Shown in pieces: positions 1 through 8,466 of a stretch of DNA of 64,000 bases (positions are counted from its first letter, which is position 1; each line of letters starts with the position of its first letter). The notes below the pieces were generated by a model, which was not told where the DNA came from, did not search any database, and was given only the letters and a program-made list of their open reading frames with translations. Location of the stretch: assembly GCF_018255755.1 (NCBI RefSeq), contig NZ_CP073766.1:1922001-1986000 (forward strand). Direction: 5' to 3'. The DNA is from Chitinophaga sp. HK235. GTDB taxonomy: Bacteria; Bacteroidota; Bacteroidia; Chitinophagales; Chitinophagaceae. A program made the translations under genes and the position numbers.

Positions 1-99
1 ATCCACTGCATATATGGTCATTTTCGTTATAGAAAAGCTCGGTCTAAGCTCTTAAACAAGAGCCTTTTGCGTTTTGTTCGATAACGAAGGGTATGCAGT

Positions 100-816
100 T
101 CAGTAGTATTCGTTAGGCAACAGCAGCTTCAGGTCGGGCCAGTCATAGTTATCTATTATTTCAGCCTCCTCTGCTCTCTGCATGATCGTTTCAAATGCTG
201 CAGGTACCCAGCAATACAGTATGTAATTATTATAACCATTGCCTGATAAATAAAACCAGGTATCAATTGGCGGAAGGTCCCATGAATCCACATAACCCAT
301 GCTTTCCCATTCAGAACCTCCATCGAGTAAAGAGTTATTCGTTTCTATTGCCACTACTTTACCTCTATCCAGTGCTTCCTGTAAAGATGGCAATTCCTTT
401 ACCTGCCGGGCTGCCATTGCATCTGCCAACAATCCACCTATATTTACTTTATTCGGTTCGATATTCCATCCCACAAATTTATCATTAAAGTAAAATGCAG
501 GTATCCCGTTTATCTGTGGAATTGTTTGCCTGAATACTTTACAATAGTCTCCCTGCTCATAATCAAAATCCTTTGCCAGCTGCGCCGTCCAGGCAGCCAC
601 CTCCAGCAGCTGCCGGATAAAGACCGCCTGTTGTTTTTCTCCCAGTGGTGGATGCTCACGAACAAACGGTTTCCACTCCATTGCAGGTTGTGGTGTTGGT
701 GTTACTAGTGCATTATCTCCGGAAGGAGTATAAAAATGGCGCCATAAAACAACGAGGATCGTCACAATGGCCGCTACGGGCAACAAATATGCATTCAGAT
801 CAAAAGCCGGCAACAT
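100..816 (-). CDS. Hypothetical membrane-anchored protein
   Basis: A 238-residue protein I do not recognise. The only clear landmark is a hydrophobic stretch at about residues 10-26 followed by a basic/aromatic patch (WRHFY), which looks like an uncleaved N-terminal anchor. The remaining 210 residues are soluble, rich in Trp and acidic residues, and contain no catalytic motif that I can name. The ATG at 816 directly precedes the hydrophobic segment, so the start is reasonable. It stands alone, transcribed away from the GH30 gene, with a 384-nt gap between the two starts. Function unknown; the coding call rests on length, codon pattern and the sensible anchor. Confidence 0.75.
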   Translation of the reverse strand: MLPAFDLNAYLLPVAAIVTILVVLWRHFYTPSGDNALVTPTPQPAMEWKPFVREHPPLGEKQQAVFIRQLLEVAAWTAQLAKDFDYEQGDYCKVFRQTIPQINGIPAFYFNDKFVGWNIEPNKVNIGGLLADAMAARQVKELPSLQEALDRGKVVAIETNNSLLDGGSEWESMGYVDSWDLPPIDTWFYLSGNGYNNYILYCWVPAAFETIMQRAEEAEIIDNYDWPDLKLLLPNEYY

Positions 817-1200
817 AGGGAAACAATATGCTACTTGAAAAATTCGTAAAAAATCAGTCGGGTTATCTAAAAAAGATATCCAAAATTACTATCATTAAAC
901 ATATATCCAAGCAATCGTCCCTGTTATGCTATGGATACCACTACTACCCCTCACCCCTATACGAGAAATGTAATATTCACCACATTATTATCTAATTGCT
1001 AAGTTATCCCACAAGTATAGTTTTTGTTAACAAAAATTTTCTATCTTAGGAAGAAATTACCCGGAAATGTGCTGTAGGGTCATATTTTATATTCCGGTGC
1101 AGGTGAACAATAGAGAAAAAGTATAGTTTCTGTTAACTTTTAAATTTCGTATTCCCGTAGTCTCTAATCCTATTTTTATAAACCCAAACCCACCCTAACA
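817..1200. other. Intergenic region between divergent genes, upstream of GH30
   Basis: No credible gene lies in these 384 bases. They must hold the promoters of the divergent hypothetical gene and the GH30 gene. The visible structure is a spaced direct repeat (see 1014-1137) and an AT-rich stretch just before the GH30 start. Confidence 0.6.
1014..1148 (+). promoter_or_regulatory. Direct repeat AGTATAGTTTYTGTTAAC (x2) and -7-like box before GH30
   Basis: The 18-mer AGTATAGTTTYTGTTAAC occurs at 1014-1031 and again at 1120-1137 with one mismatch. The start-to-start distance is 106 bp, about ten helical turns, and each copy ends in the palindrome GTTAAC. TAAATTTC at 1141-1148 is one base from the Bacteroidetes -7 consensus TAnnTTTG and lies just behind the second copy. 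I infer an operator pair controlling the GH30 gene; the regulator is unknown. Confidence 0.4.
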
Positions 1201-2715
1201 ATGAAAAAAAATCTGAAAGGACTCTCCCTCCCCTTTATGGCGATGGTTCTGGCCACTGGTTGTGCTAAAAACATGCAGGACAACCTCCGTGACACGCCTG
1301 GCAAATTGGACACAAAAGCCGGTATTGCTGCTGCCATCAGTCTGGACACCGCCACCATCACCCTTAACTGGGGCACCACCTACCAACGTTTAGAAGGATT
1401 CGGCGCTTTTGCAGGACGTGCCACTCCATTTTTTGAATCTCCCAAACGGGACAGCATCATGAAGCAGCTGTGGGGAACAGACGGCTTGCAATTAAACATG
1501 ATCCGTGGGGAAGTAATGTATAATTATCCTTTTGACAAAACCACCGGTACCGTTACCATTCAGCCTGCAGGAACAAGCGTTGATATGGATATCACCAGTG
1601 CAGGATACCAGGCGCTTACCAGCGCACAGAAAGCCCAACTGGCGCAGCTGTGGATTCTGAAAAAGGTTAAAGAACGCTACCAGACACCGATTATGTTTGC
1701 CAGCACCTGGACACCACCACTGTCCATGAAAACAAACCCCAACAGCGAAAGCGGCAAAAACTTCAATGGTCTCAACTATAGCTGCTGCTCTACAGATTTT
1801 GCCAATTACCTGGCAGGATTCACCAAAGCCTATCAGAACGAGGGTATCAATTTTTACGGCATCTCCCCCAGCAACGAACCGGAGAATGTATTCTCCGACT
1901 GGGCCGCCTCTTACTGGACAGCTGGTCACCTGGGTGAGTTCATCACCAATAATCTCCGGCCGGCATTAAACGCCAAAGGACTGAATACCGTTAAAATTAT
2001 CTCTTCTGAAAATGCAGCCTGGGGCACCGCCAACAGCTTCCTGTCTGGTATGGACAAAAGCAATGTAGATGTGCTGGCTGGCCATGGTTATGTGGAGATC
2101 GGTGACCTGATTTTAGGTAAAAGAGGTTTAAACCCCAACCCTGTTACCTGGAACTATGCTACCGGCAACAGACCAGTATGGATGACCGAAGCATCCGATG
2201 ATTCCGGGGTATATGATAATACCATGACCGGTGGTCTTAAGCTGGCAATCAACATGCATAAGTTCCTGGCAGAATGTAACGTCAACGCCTATGTGTACTG
2301 GCTGGGTATGCTGGCCATCCGTAACAACGAATCGCTGATCTGCACCAATGGAGACGGATCACTGGACTACCCTAAAACATATGATGTAATGGGACAGTAC
2401 TCCCGGTTTGTACATGCTGGTTATTACCGTTTCAACTCCGCCCTGGCCAACAATTCCACATTAAAGGTATCTGCCTGGAAAGACCCGGCTACCGGTAAAT
2501 TCAGTGTGGTGATTGTTAACCCAGGTGGGTCAGAAACACATTGCAGACTCAACTTGTCCGGATTTAGTTCCAGCCAGCTGACAAGCTACCTCACTGCCGA
2601 CAACTCCAGCGCGCACTGGCAGCAAAGCGCTCCGATATCGCCTGCAGCCAATGGCGGCTTTGTAGTAGTGGTACCGCCTTCCAGCGTGATCACCTTTACA
2701 GGCAATGCTATCTAG
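1201..2715 (+). CDS. Glycoside hydrolase family 30 lipoprotein
   Basis: A 504-residue secreted retaining glycosidase of clan GH-A. Residues 1-21 form a lipoprotein signal with lipobox ATGC (acylated C21), so it should sit on the outer membrane. The GH30 start YQRLEGFGAF is at about 61-70. The acid/base is E226 in SPSNEPEN and the nucleophile E330 in VWMTEASDDSG, about 104 residues apart as expected for a (beta/alpha)8 barrel. The last 80-90 residues form the small beta domain that GH30 enzymes carry. GH30 members act on xylan, beta-1,6-glucan, beta-1,6-galactan or glucosylceramide; I cannot assign the subfamily. The gene converges on the neighbouring SusC/SusD cluster and is not in that operon, but probably degrades the same glycan. 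Confidence 0.88.
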   Translation: MKKNLKGLSLPFMAMVLATGCAKNMQDNLRDTPGKLDTKAGIAAAISLDTATITLNWGTTYQRLEGFGAFAGRATPFFESPKRDSIMKQLWGTDGLQLNMIRGEVMYNYPFDKTTGTVTIQPAGTSVDMDITSAGYQALTSAQKAQLAQLWILKKVKERYQTPIMFASTWTPPLSMKTNPNSESGKNFNGLNYSCCSTDFANYLAGFTKAYQNEGINFYGISPSNEPENVFSDWAASYWTAGHLGEFITNNLRPALNAKGLNTVKIISSENAAWGTANSFLSGMDKSNVDVLAGHGYVEIGDLILGKRGLNPNPVTWNYATGNRPVWMTEASDDSGVYDNTMTGGLKLAINMHKFLAECNVNAYVYWLGMLAIRNNESLICTNGDGSLDYPKTYDVMGQYSRFVHAGYYRFNSALANNSTLKVSAWKDPATGKFSVVIVNPGGSETHCRLNLSGFSSSQLTSYLTADNSSAHWQQSAPISPAANGGFVVVVPPSSVITFTGNAI

Positions 2716-2730
2716 GAAATAATTAAATAT

Positions 2731-2781
2731 AAAAAATATAGCCCGGCGTTTTGCAGAACAAAACGCCGGGCTATATTTTTT
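2731..2781. terminator. Bidirectional intrinsic terminator (23-bp perfect stem)
   Basis: Arms 2731-2753 and 2759-2781 are perfect reverse complements of 23 bp around a 5-base loop. A-runs on one side and T-runs on the other give a U-tail in both directions. It sits between the convergent stop codons of the GH30 gene and the 2793-3446 lipoprotein gene. Confidence 0.93.
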
Positions 2782-2792
2782 TTGTGCAGTAG

Positions 2793-3446
2793 TTATTTCT
2801 GCTGAATAATTTTATCAAGATAGATAGTAAAACGTCCCGTCACTTTTACCTTTTTGGCGCCGCAGATATCAGGATTATACGCCGGAATACGGCCGCTGTT
2901 CTTAACACCATCCAGCACACAGTCTTGAGACTCCGGTGTTGGAGCATACGCAGCATTATAATGGAATTCTCCGCTCAGCTTCAGCAAATTAGCTGTATCC
3001 TGTACGGCATTGAGTGTGATATAGGATTTACTGTTTTTCTGCCCGGGGTCTGTGTCGTAATACAAATAATACAACATACCGGAGAAGTCTCTTTTACCTG
3101 CATTATCCTCCACAGTTACCGATCCGCCGACTCCGTTCTGTTCAATGCCGGTTTTCAATTGTAAGGCCATCAGCCCTGTGGAGGTAGATAACACAGGGTT
3201 GCCGGAACTGTTCAGGACAGTACCACCTACACCAAAACCTTCCAGCGATGTCTGGGTAAACTTCAGCAGCCCAACGCTCACGTCTTTTCCCCGCTGGTTG
3301 ATGCTCTGGGTCACATCTCCTTCTATAATAACGGAAACACTATTCAGCGAAGCAGGGTCAGTATCATTCGCCTTTTCTTTGTCAGATTTGCTGCAGGCAG
3401 CCATGGCACAGGCCATTAACGGTAGATAGATTTTTTTGTAAAGCAT
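2793..3446 (-). CDS. Hypothetical lipoprotein next to SusC/SusD cluster
   Basis: A 217-residue lipoprotein of unknown function. I start it at the ATG at 3446 because residues 1-18 then make a good lipoprotein signal ending in lipobox AMAAC (C18). The frame stays open upstream to 3521, but those extra residues have no signal character. The mature part is Gly/Ser/Thr-rich and probably beta-sheet. It contains a Cys pair near the C terminus in the segments SQDCVLDG and DICGAKK. The gene lies 87 nt beyond the SusD stop with a terminator-like hairpin between, so it may have its own promoter. Lipoproteins in this position often bind glycan at the cell surface, but nothing here proves that. Confidence 0.75.
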   Translation of the reverse strand: MLYKKIYLPLMACAMAACSKSDKEKANDTDPASLNSVSVIIEGDVTQSINQRGKDVSVGLLKFTQTSLEGFGVGGTVLNSSGNPVLSTSTGLMALQLKTGIEQNGVGGSVTVEDNAGKRDFSGMLYYLYYDTDPGQKNSKSYITLNAVQDTANLLKLSGEFHYNAAYAPTPESQDCVLDGVKNSGRIPAYNPDICGAKKVKVTGRFTIYLDKIIQQK

Positions 3447-3478
3447 GGTAGTACGAAAATAGAAAAATTCTAAACACA

Positions 3479-3506
3479 AAGAAACCGGGACGATACCCGG
3501 CTTCTT
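3479..3506 (-). terminator. Reverse-strand terminator after SusD
   Basis: Arms 3479-3489 and 3496-3506 pair over 11 bp around a 6-base loop. The one non-Watson-Crick position (3484/3501) becomes a G-U wobble on the reverse strand but an A-C mismatch on the forward strand, so it suits reverse-strand RNA. The tail is U-rich but interrupted. It lies just past the SusD stop at 3534. Confidence 0.65.
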
Positions 3507-3533
3507 GTTTTTATCTAACAACCTACTAATACA

Positions 3534-5036
3534 TTATTTATATCCCGGGTTCTGCTGCAGGTTAGGATTGGCGTCCAGCTGGGCCTGCGGGATGGGAAAC
3601 AGTTTACGGAAATCGGGATCGGCAGGATGGAACTGCCATGCGCTGTTCCATTTACCAAAGCGGACCAGGTCCTGTCTGCGACAGCCTTCCCAGATAAACT
3701 CACGGCCTCTTTCGGCCAGCAGATCATCCAGTGTAAGCGCCACCAGCGGCTTGCTCACAGCGAAATTGCGAGCGCGTACCTCATTTACCAGGCTGAGGGC
3801 AGGTCCGGTTTGACCCGTCCGCAACAGACCTTCCGCTTTCAGCATCAATGCATCTGCATAGCGGAAAATAACCAGGTCATTATTCTGATCGGCATACGGG
3901 GTGTTTTTCTCAATCTCATATTTTACGATCCGTACCCCTTCCGTCTGTGTTGCATTGGCCAGATCATTGATTTCCGGCGTAAAGATGAGCGGCGCCCCCT
4001 GCTCTGTTTTCAGCGGGGTACCGTCCTGTGCGTACTGCTGCCCCACGAGGAATATGGTTTTACGTCTATCATCATTATCGTATGACTCATAATGTGCTTT
4101 CAGCGTGCACCATCCATTCCAGGGTGAACTGGGCAGACCGTAGGTATAACGGCTGTTATAATGCAGTGTGAGATAATGTAGCATCATGCCTTTAGCATTG
4201 ATGGCGTCGTATGGCACTACAAAAATATTCTCTTTGGATGTTTCGTTGTGGGTGGAGAAATTGGCAAAATAATCGGCTTCCAGCTGATAGCCCTGTTTGG
4301 TAACGGAATCGCACATACGAATACAATCATTCCAGCGTGGCATTCCCGTATATACTTCAGCGTTGGCATACAACTTCGCCAGCAGCATAAAACCCATTCC
4401 TTTGGTCACTTTGCCATAGTTGCGGGTGTTCAGTTCTGCAGGGAGTGCATTAATATTATCCAGTATTTCTTTTTCAATGAATGTAAAGGCCTGCGCCCGT
4501 GGAGTGTTTTTAGGCGGCTCGGTCTGGCTGAAGGAGGTAACAATGGGGATGTTGCCGAAGGCGTCCATGGCCAGGTAGAAATGAAATGCCCGCAGCACCT
4601 TCATCTGGGCCACTACCTGCGTTTTGGTGGGCAGCTGTATCGAAGAACCTTCCAGCTTTTGCAGGATGGCATTGACAGGATTTACACCATCGCGGTAAAT
4701 GCTGTTCCACATATCATTGATATATTGGTGGGTCACCGGAAACTGGTGACTGATCAGCACCCGCCACAGTCCACCTTCGTTCCAGTCGGCGCCCCGGGAA
4801 GGCACGGTGGTTTCATCCGTGGTCACCTCGTTCATTTTCCAATAGGCATCACGGTACTTGCGTAAATTGGCGTAAGCCCCGTTGGCAAAGGCATTGAGTT
4901 CATCTTCCGTTTTCAGGAAATTATCGTCGGTACCTCTATCGTAAAATGTTTCGTCCAGTTTGGTACAGCTGAAGAGAGAGCAGGCCAGGCCCGCCAGTAG
5001 TGTATATTTCAGGATACTTGTTTTCATGGTTGTCAT
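3534..5036 (-). CDS. SusD/RagB family nutrient-binding lipoprotein
   Basis: A 500-residue outer-membrane surface lipoprotein that captures substrate and closes over its SusC partner. The signal ends in lipobox LFSC followed by TKLDE. The start of the mature protein (YDRGTDDNFLKTEDEL) is typical of the family, as are the conserved C-terminal parts: ADALMLKAEGLLRTG (TPR-type helices), the Arg-rich RGREFIWEGCRRQDLVRFG and the terminal LFPIPQAQLDANPNLQQNPGY. The start could be the ATG at 5036 or the one at 5027; both keep the signal peptide. It begins only 3 nt after the SusC stop. This is the STN/FecR/ECF-regulated pair, so its expression should respond to substrate entry through the cognate SusC. 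Confidence 0.94.
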   Translation of the reverse strand: MTTMKTSILKYTLLAGLACSLFSCTKLDETFYDRGTDDNFLKTEDELNAFANGAYANLRKYRDAYWKMNEVTTDETTVPSRGADWNEGGLWRVLISHQFPVTHQYINDMWNSIYRDGVNPVNAILQKLEGSSIQLPTKTQVVAQMKVLRAFHFYLAMDAFGNIPIVTSFSQTEPPKNTPRAQAFTFIEKEILDNINALPAELNTRNYGKVTKGMGFMLLAKLYANAEVYTGMPRWNDCIRMCDSVTKQGYQLEADYFANFSTHNETSKENIFVVPYDAINAKGMMLHYLTLHYNSRYTYGLPSSPWNGWCTLKAHYESYDNDDRRKTIFLVGQQYAQDGTPLKTEQGAPLIFTPEINDLANATQTEGVRIVKYEIEKNTPYADQNNDLVIFRYADALMLKAEGLLRTGQTGPALSLVNEVRARNFAVSKPLVALTLDDLLAERGREFIWEGCRRQDLVRFGKWNSAWQFHPADPDFRKLFPIPQAQLDANPNLQQNPGYK

Positions 5037-5039
5037 TTT

Positions 5040-8000
5040 TTATTTAAAGTTCACCGTAAAGCCCACAGCCAGGGACCGTGTTTTCGGATATACGTTACGG
5101 TTATCAATGCCAGGCGCCAGGCCATCTATCGGCAGCTCAGGGTCCAGACCGGAATAGGCGGTAAGGATGAACAGGTTCTGCCCTGATACATATACCCGCG
5201 GATTGGCAAACCACTTACTGTTGGCAGCGGGGATGTTATAACCCAGGGTGAAGTTGTCCAGCCGCAGGAAAGCGCCGTTTTCAATAAAGCGATCCGACAC
5301 ATAGGTACCGCGGATATTACTGTCTGCATATTTAGCCATGGCATTTCTGCCGGGCAGGCGGCTGAAACGGTCGCTCAGCACCAGTTCGGTGGCGTTGAAG
5401 ATCTGATATCCGAAGAGGCTGCGCAACAGGAAGTTGAGGTCGAAGTTTTTGTACCGGAAGGTATTGGCAAGGCCAGCCTGGTATTTGGGCAGACCATTAC
5501 CGGCCACACGGCTGTCGCTGCGGAAATCGAAAGAGCCGTTGCCATCCAGGTCTTTGAAACGCTGGTTGCCATTGGCATCTACGCCATCGTACTGCGGAAT
5601 ATAGAAAGTACCGATAGAATAACCCGGCACCACTTTTACAATCTGCACTGCGGTAAGGCCGCGGGCGCCCACAGTACCGGAATAGATGGCATCGCTCTTG
5701 AACTGGTCGTTGGCGATGGATAATATTTCGTTGAAGTTACGGGAGATATTAAACGATACATTCCAGCTGAAATCCTTTTTTTCAACCACGCCGGCACTCA
5801 GCGACAGCTCAATACCTTTGTTGCTGATCTGACCTACGTTGGCCAGGATAGTGGGATATAGGTATGGCGGCGAAGGAACATTGTAGTTAAAGAGCAGGTC
5901 TTTGGTCCGTTTGTTATAATATTCAATGGTGCCGGTGAGGCGGCCTTTGAACACGCTGAAGTCAATGCCGGCGTTGAATTGTGCAGTGGACTCCCAGCGA
6001 AGATTGGGATTTTCGTTCTGCCCGATGGTGTAGGCAGTCACCCAACGGCCGTTATCGAGCACTTTACCACCGGGACCGTAGGTCAGCGGAGATTTGTAGT
6101 TGTCGATTTCCTGATTGCCGGTAACGCCGTAGCCTACACGGAGTTTCAGATCTTCCAGCCATTTGCTGCCAGTCAGAAAAGGCTCCTGGGTCATGCGCCA
6201 GGCGAACGATGCAGAGGGGAAGGTACCCCACTTTTTGTCTTTTCCGAAACGGGTGGAGCCATCGCGGCGGATGGTGCCGGTGAGCAGGTATTTATCGTGA
6301 TAGCTGTAAAATGCACGGCCAATGAAAGACACCAGGGAGTTCTCCCCTGCTCCTGATCCTACGGATGGCAGATCAGCCTGACCAGCGCCCAGGTTGTTGT
6401 AACCAAAGATATCAGATACAAACTGGGAGTTGCCGGCATTCATAAAGTTATTGTAGAAGTTCTGATAGGAATAACCAGCCGTCACTTTCAGATTATGCTG
6501 TTGCCATTGTTTGCCATAGGTGAAATAGGTTTCCAGCGTTTTGTTGTCCCATGTTTTGGATTCGCGGGTGGCGGTACCATTGCTGCCGGCCCCTTCTATG
6601 ACCGGTGACTTTTTGGAATAGTACAGTCCGCGATCGCTGGAAGCTCTTTCCAGTCCGAGCAACACGTCATAGGTCAGGTTTTTGGTTATATCGTAGGTGA
6701 TTTTGGCTGATCCGATAAACTTGTTGAATGCGCGCTGGTGTTTGATCTGGTTCGCCAGTGCTACGGGATTGTAGTTATCGTTGATATCCAGTTTTTCGAA
6801 ATAGGAGCCATCCGGTTTATAGATCGGTGCGGTAGGATTGTAGGCGATAGACTGTTCCCAGATGCGGTTATCACCGTTATCATCAGGGTCTGTGCCCTGG
6901 TATTTATTTTTCTCTCCTACATAATTCATGGACAAGCCTATACGAAGGCGGTTGTCGAAGATGCCCTGGTCGAGGGTGATACGGCCGATGATCCTTTCCA
7001 GGCCGGAATTGATTACCACGCCTTCATTGTTGAGATAATTGACAGAGGCGCTGTAGCGGGTATCTCCCTTACCTCCGCCCATAGACAGGTTGTGATTGTG
7101 GCTCACACCGGTGCGGGTAATAGCCTTCTGCCAGTTGGTGCTGGAGCCCAGATCAAAACCCGCAGGATCGATATTATTGTCTTTTAAATATTTACGGTAC
7201 TGGTCAGCACTAAGCACATCATAGGTATTGGCGATATGGTCAAAGCCAACATAACCACTGTACGATACCTGCGGGGCTCCTTCCTTACCACGACGGGTGG
7301 TAACGATGATTACCCCATTGGCACCACGGGAACCGTAGATAGCAGCAGCAGAGGCATCTTTGAGCACATCGATGGAAACGATATCATCCGGCGGTACCAC
7401 GTTGATGTCTATACCGGGAATACCATCTACCACAAACAAGGGCTGGCTGCTGGCTGAGAGGGAAGAAGCACCGCGCAGCCGGATGCTGACTTTTCCGTTG
7501 GGATTGCCGCCGGGCTTGCTGATTACCAGACCTGCCACCTTGCCTTGTAAAACCTGTACAGGGTTGCTGATGATGCCTTTGTTAAAATCTTTTGGTGTAA
7601 CACTCACCACAGAACCGGTGAGATCTTTTTTCTGCGTAGCTCCATATCCTATTACCACTACTTCGGTGAGGGCACTGGAGGATTTTTTGAGTTGTATCTG
7701 CAGGGTGCTTTTCACCGGTATCTCCAGCTGATCATAGCCTACATAGCGAAACAGCAGTGTTCCGCCGGAAGGCGCGTTGAGCGAGAAATTCCCGTTTTCG
7801 TCTGTGAGTGTGCCGATGGTGGTGCCTTTCACCTGTACGGTCACACCGGGGAGCGGCACGCCATCATCGGCGCCTGTCACCCGGCCTTTTACCTGGATAT
7901 TTTCCCATTCGGCACTTTCTGGGAGAATGACTACCAGCCGGTTTTCCAGCTCTTTATAGGTGAAGCCGGTACCTGCCAGCACCTTATGGAGCAGGGATGG

Positions 8001-8279
8001 TAACGGCTCATCTTCTGCGTGGATGCTTACTTTCCGGTGGAGATCTACCTTACGGTCGCTGTAGAGGAAACGCACGTCGGTCTGACCGGAGATGCGGTCC
8101 AGCACTTTTTTGATCTCCGTATCCTTGACCTGCAATGTCACGCGGCGCTGGGAATAACCGGTAGCGGCCACCTGCAAACAGGAGAGTAAAACAATAAAGA
8201 AAGATAGCTTCATAATGAATAGAGGCTTTAGTACCGCCGTTCTTCGCCGGCAGCGATGCGATTGGTTGACATTTTGCAT
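5040..8279 (-). CDS. SusC/RagA TonB-dependent transporter with STN signalling domain
   Basis: A 1079-residue outer-membrane transporter. The order is: N-terminal extension (1-22), signal peptide starting at MKLSFF and ending near GYSQ (about 23-44), STN domain (about 45-119), carboxypeptidase-D-like beta domain (about 128-190), plug beginning TEVVVIGYGATQKKDLTGSV with the ANGVIIVTTRRG signature, then a 22-strand-type barrel ending VGFTVNFK. The STN domain is the periplasmic module that contacts FecR anti-sigma factors, matching the FecR and ECF sigma genes just upstream. I kept the ATG at 8279, not the internal one at 8213, because the other STN-SusC in this window has the same kind of leader of about 21 residues and the same start context (CAAAnTTATG). 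Confidence 0.94.
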   Translation of the reverse strand: MQNVNQSHRCRRRTAVLKPLFIMKLSFFIVLLSCLQVAATGYSQRRVTLQVKDTEIKKVLDRISGQTDVRFLYSDRKVDLHRKVSIHAEDEPLPSLLHKVLAGTGFTYKELENRLVVILPESAEWENIQVKGRVTGADDGVPLPGVTVQVKGTTIGTLTDENGNFSLNAPSGGTLLFRYVGYDQLEIPVKSTLQIQLKKSSSALTEVVVIGYGATQKKDLTGSVVSVTPKDFNKGIISNPVQVLQGKVAGLVISKPGGNPNGKVSIRLRGASSLSASSQPLFVVDGIPGIDINVVPPDDIVSIDVLKDASAAAIYGSRGANGVIIVTTRRGKEGAPQVSYSGYVGFDHIANTYDVLSADQYRKYLKDNNIDPAGFDLGSSTNWQKAITRTGVSHNHNLSMGGGKGDTRYSASVNYLNNEGVVINSGLERIIGRITLDQGIFDNRLRIGLSMNYVGEKNKYQGTDPDDNGDNRIWEQSIAYNPTAPIYKPDGSYFEKLDINDNYNPVALANQIKHQRAFNKFIGSAKITYDITKNLTYDVLLGLERASSDRGLYYSKKSPVIEGAGSNGTATRESKTWDNKTLETYFTYGKQWQQHNLKVTAGYSYQNFYNNFMNAGNSQFVSDIFGYNNLGAGQADLPSVGSGAGENSLVSFIGRAFYSYHDKYLLTGTIRRDGSTRFGKDKKWGTFPSASFAWRMTQEPFLTGSKWLEDLKLRVGYGVTGNQEIDNYKSPLTYGPGGKVLDNGRWVTAYTIGQNENPNLRWESTAQFNAGIDFSVFKGRLTGTIEYYNKRTKDLLFNYNVPSPPYLYPTILANVGQISNKGIELSLSAGVVEKKDFSWNVSFNISRNFNEILSIANDQFKSDAIYSGTVGARGLTAVQIVKVVPGYSIGTFYIPQYDGVDANGNQRFKDLDGNGSFDFRSDSRVAGNGLPKYQAGLANTFRYKNFDLNFLLRSLFGYQIFNATELVLSDRFSRLPGRNAMAKYADSNIRGTYVSDRFIENGAFLRLDNFTLGYNIPAANSKWFANPRVYVSGQNLFILTAYSGLDPELPIDGLAPGIDNRNVYPKTRSLAVGFTVNFK

Positions 8280-8286
8280 AAATTTG
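8279..8286 (+). promoter_or_regulatory. Antisense -7 promoter box at the SusC start codon
   Basis: TAAATTTG on the forward strand is a perfect match to the Bacteroidetes -7 consensus TAnnTTTG and points away from SusC, into its leader. Its first base pairs with the A of the SusC ATG. No good -33 TTTG is visible at the right distance, so the promoter may be weak or regulated. Confidence 0.45.
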
Positions 8287-8290
8287 TAAT

Positions 8291-8394
8291 GAAGGGTGAG
8301 AAAATAGCAATGCCACTACCGCCTGGCCAAAGGGGATGCGCATTGTTTTTTTACCTTAATGCAGGAAATGTTCACAGCATTTCCTGCTTTTTTT
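8291..8394 (+). ncRNA. Candidate antisense sRNA in FecR-SusC gap (cluster 1)
   Basis: Predicted from structure only. A forward -7 box (8279-8286) is followed about 75-100 nt later by a strong forward-strand intrinsic terminator: stem 8361-8370 with 8378-8387, 10 bp perfect, 7-base loop, then seven T. No forward-strand gene exists here to need it. The predicted RNA of about 104 nt would be wholly antisense to the SusC 5' untranslated leader. Bacteroides fragilis DonS-type RNAs are a known precedent for antisense RNAs at SusC genes; membership of that class is my inference. Ends are approximate. Confidence 0.45.
8361..8394 (+). terminator. Forward-strand intrinsic terminator inside FecR-SusC gap
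   Basis: Perfect 10-bp stem (8361-8370 / 8378-8387) followed by a T7 run on the forward strand. The genes on both sides are on the reverse strand, so it must serve an antisense transcript. Confidence 0.75.
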
Positions 8395-8466
8395 CTGTTT
8401 GTTCTACTGTTTTTTACTGTTTCATAACGTTTTTTTGATGATGGTTTTTTATTCCCTTGTTGACAT

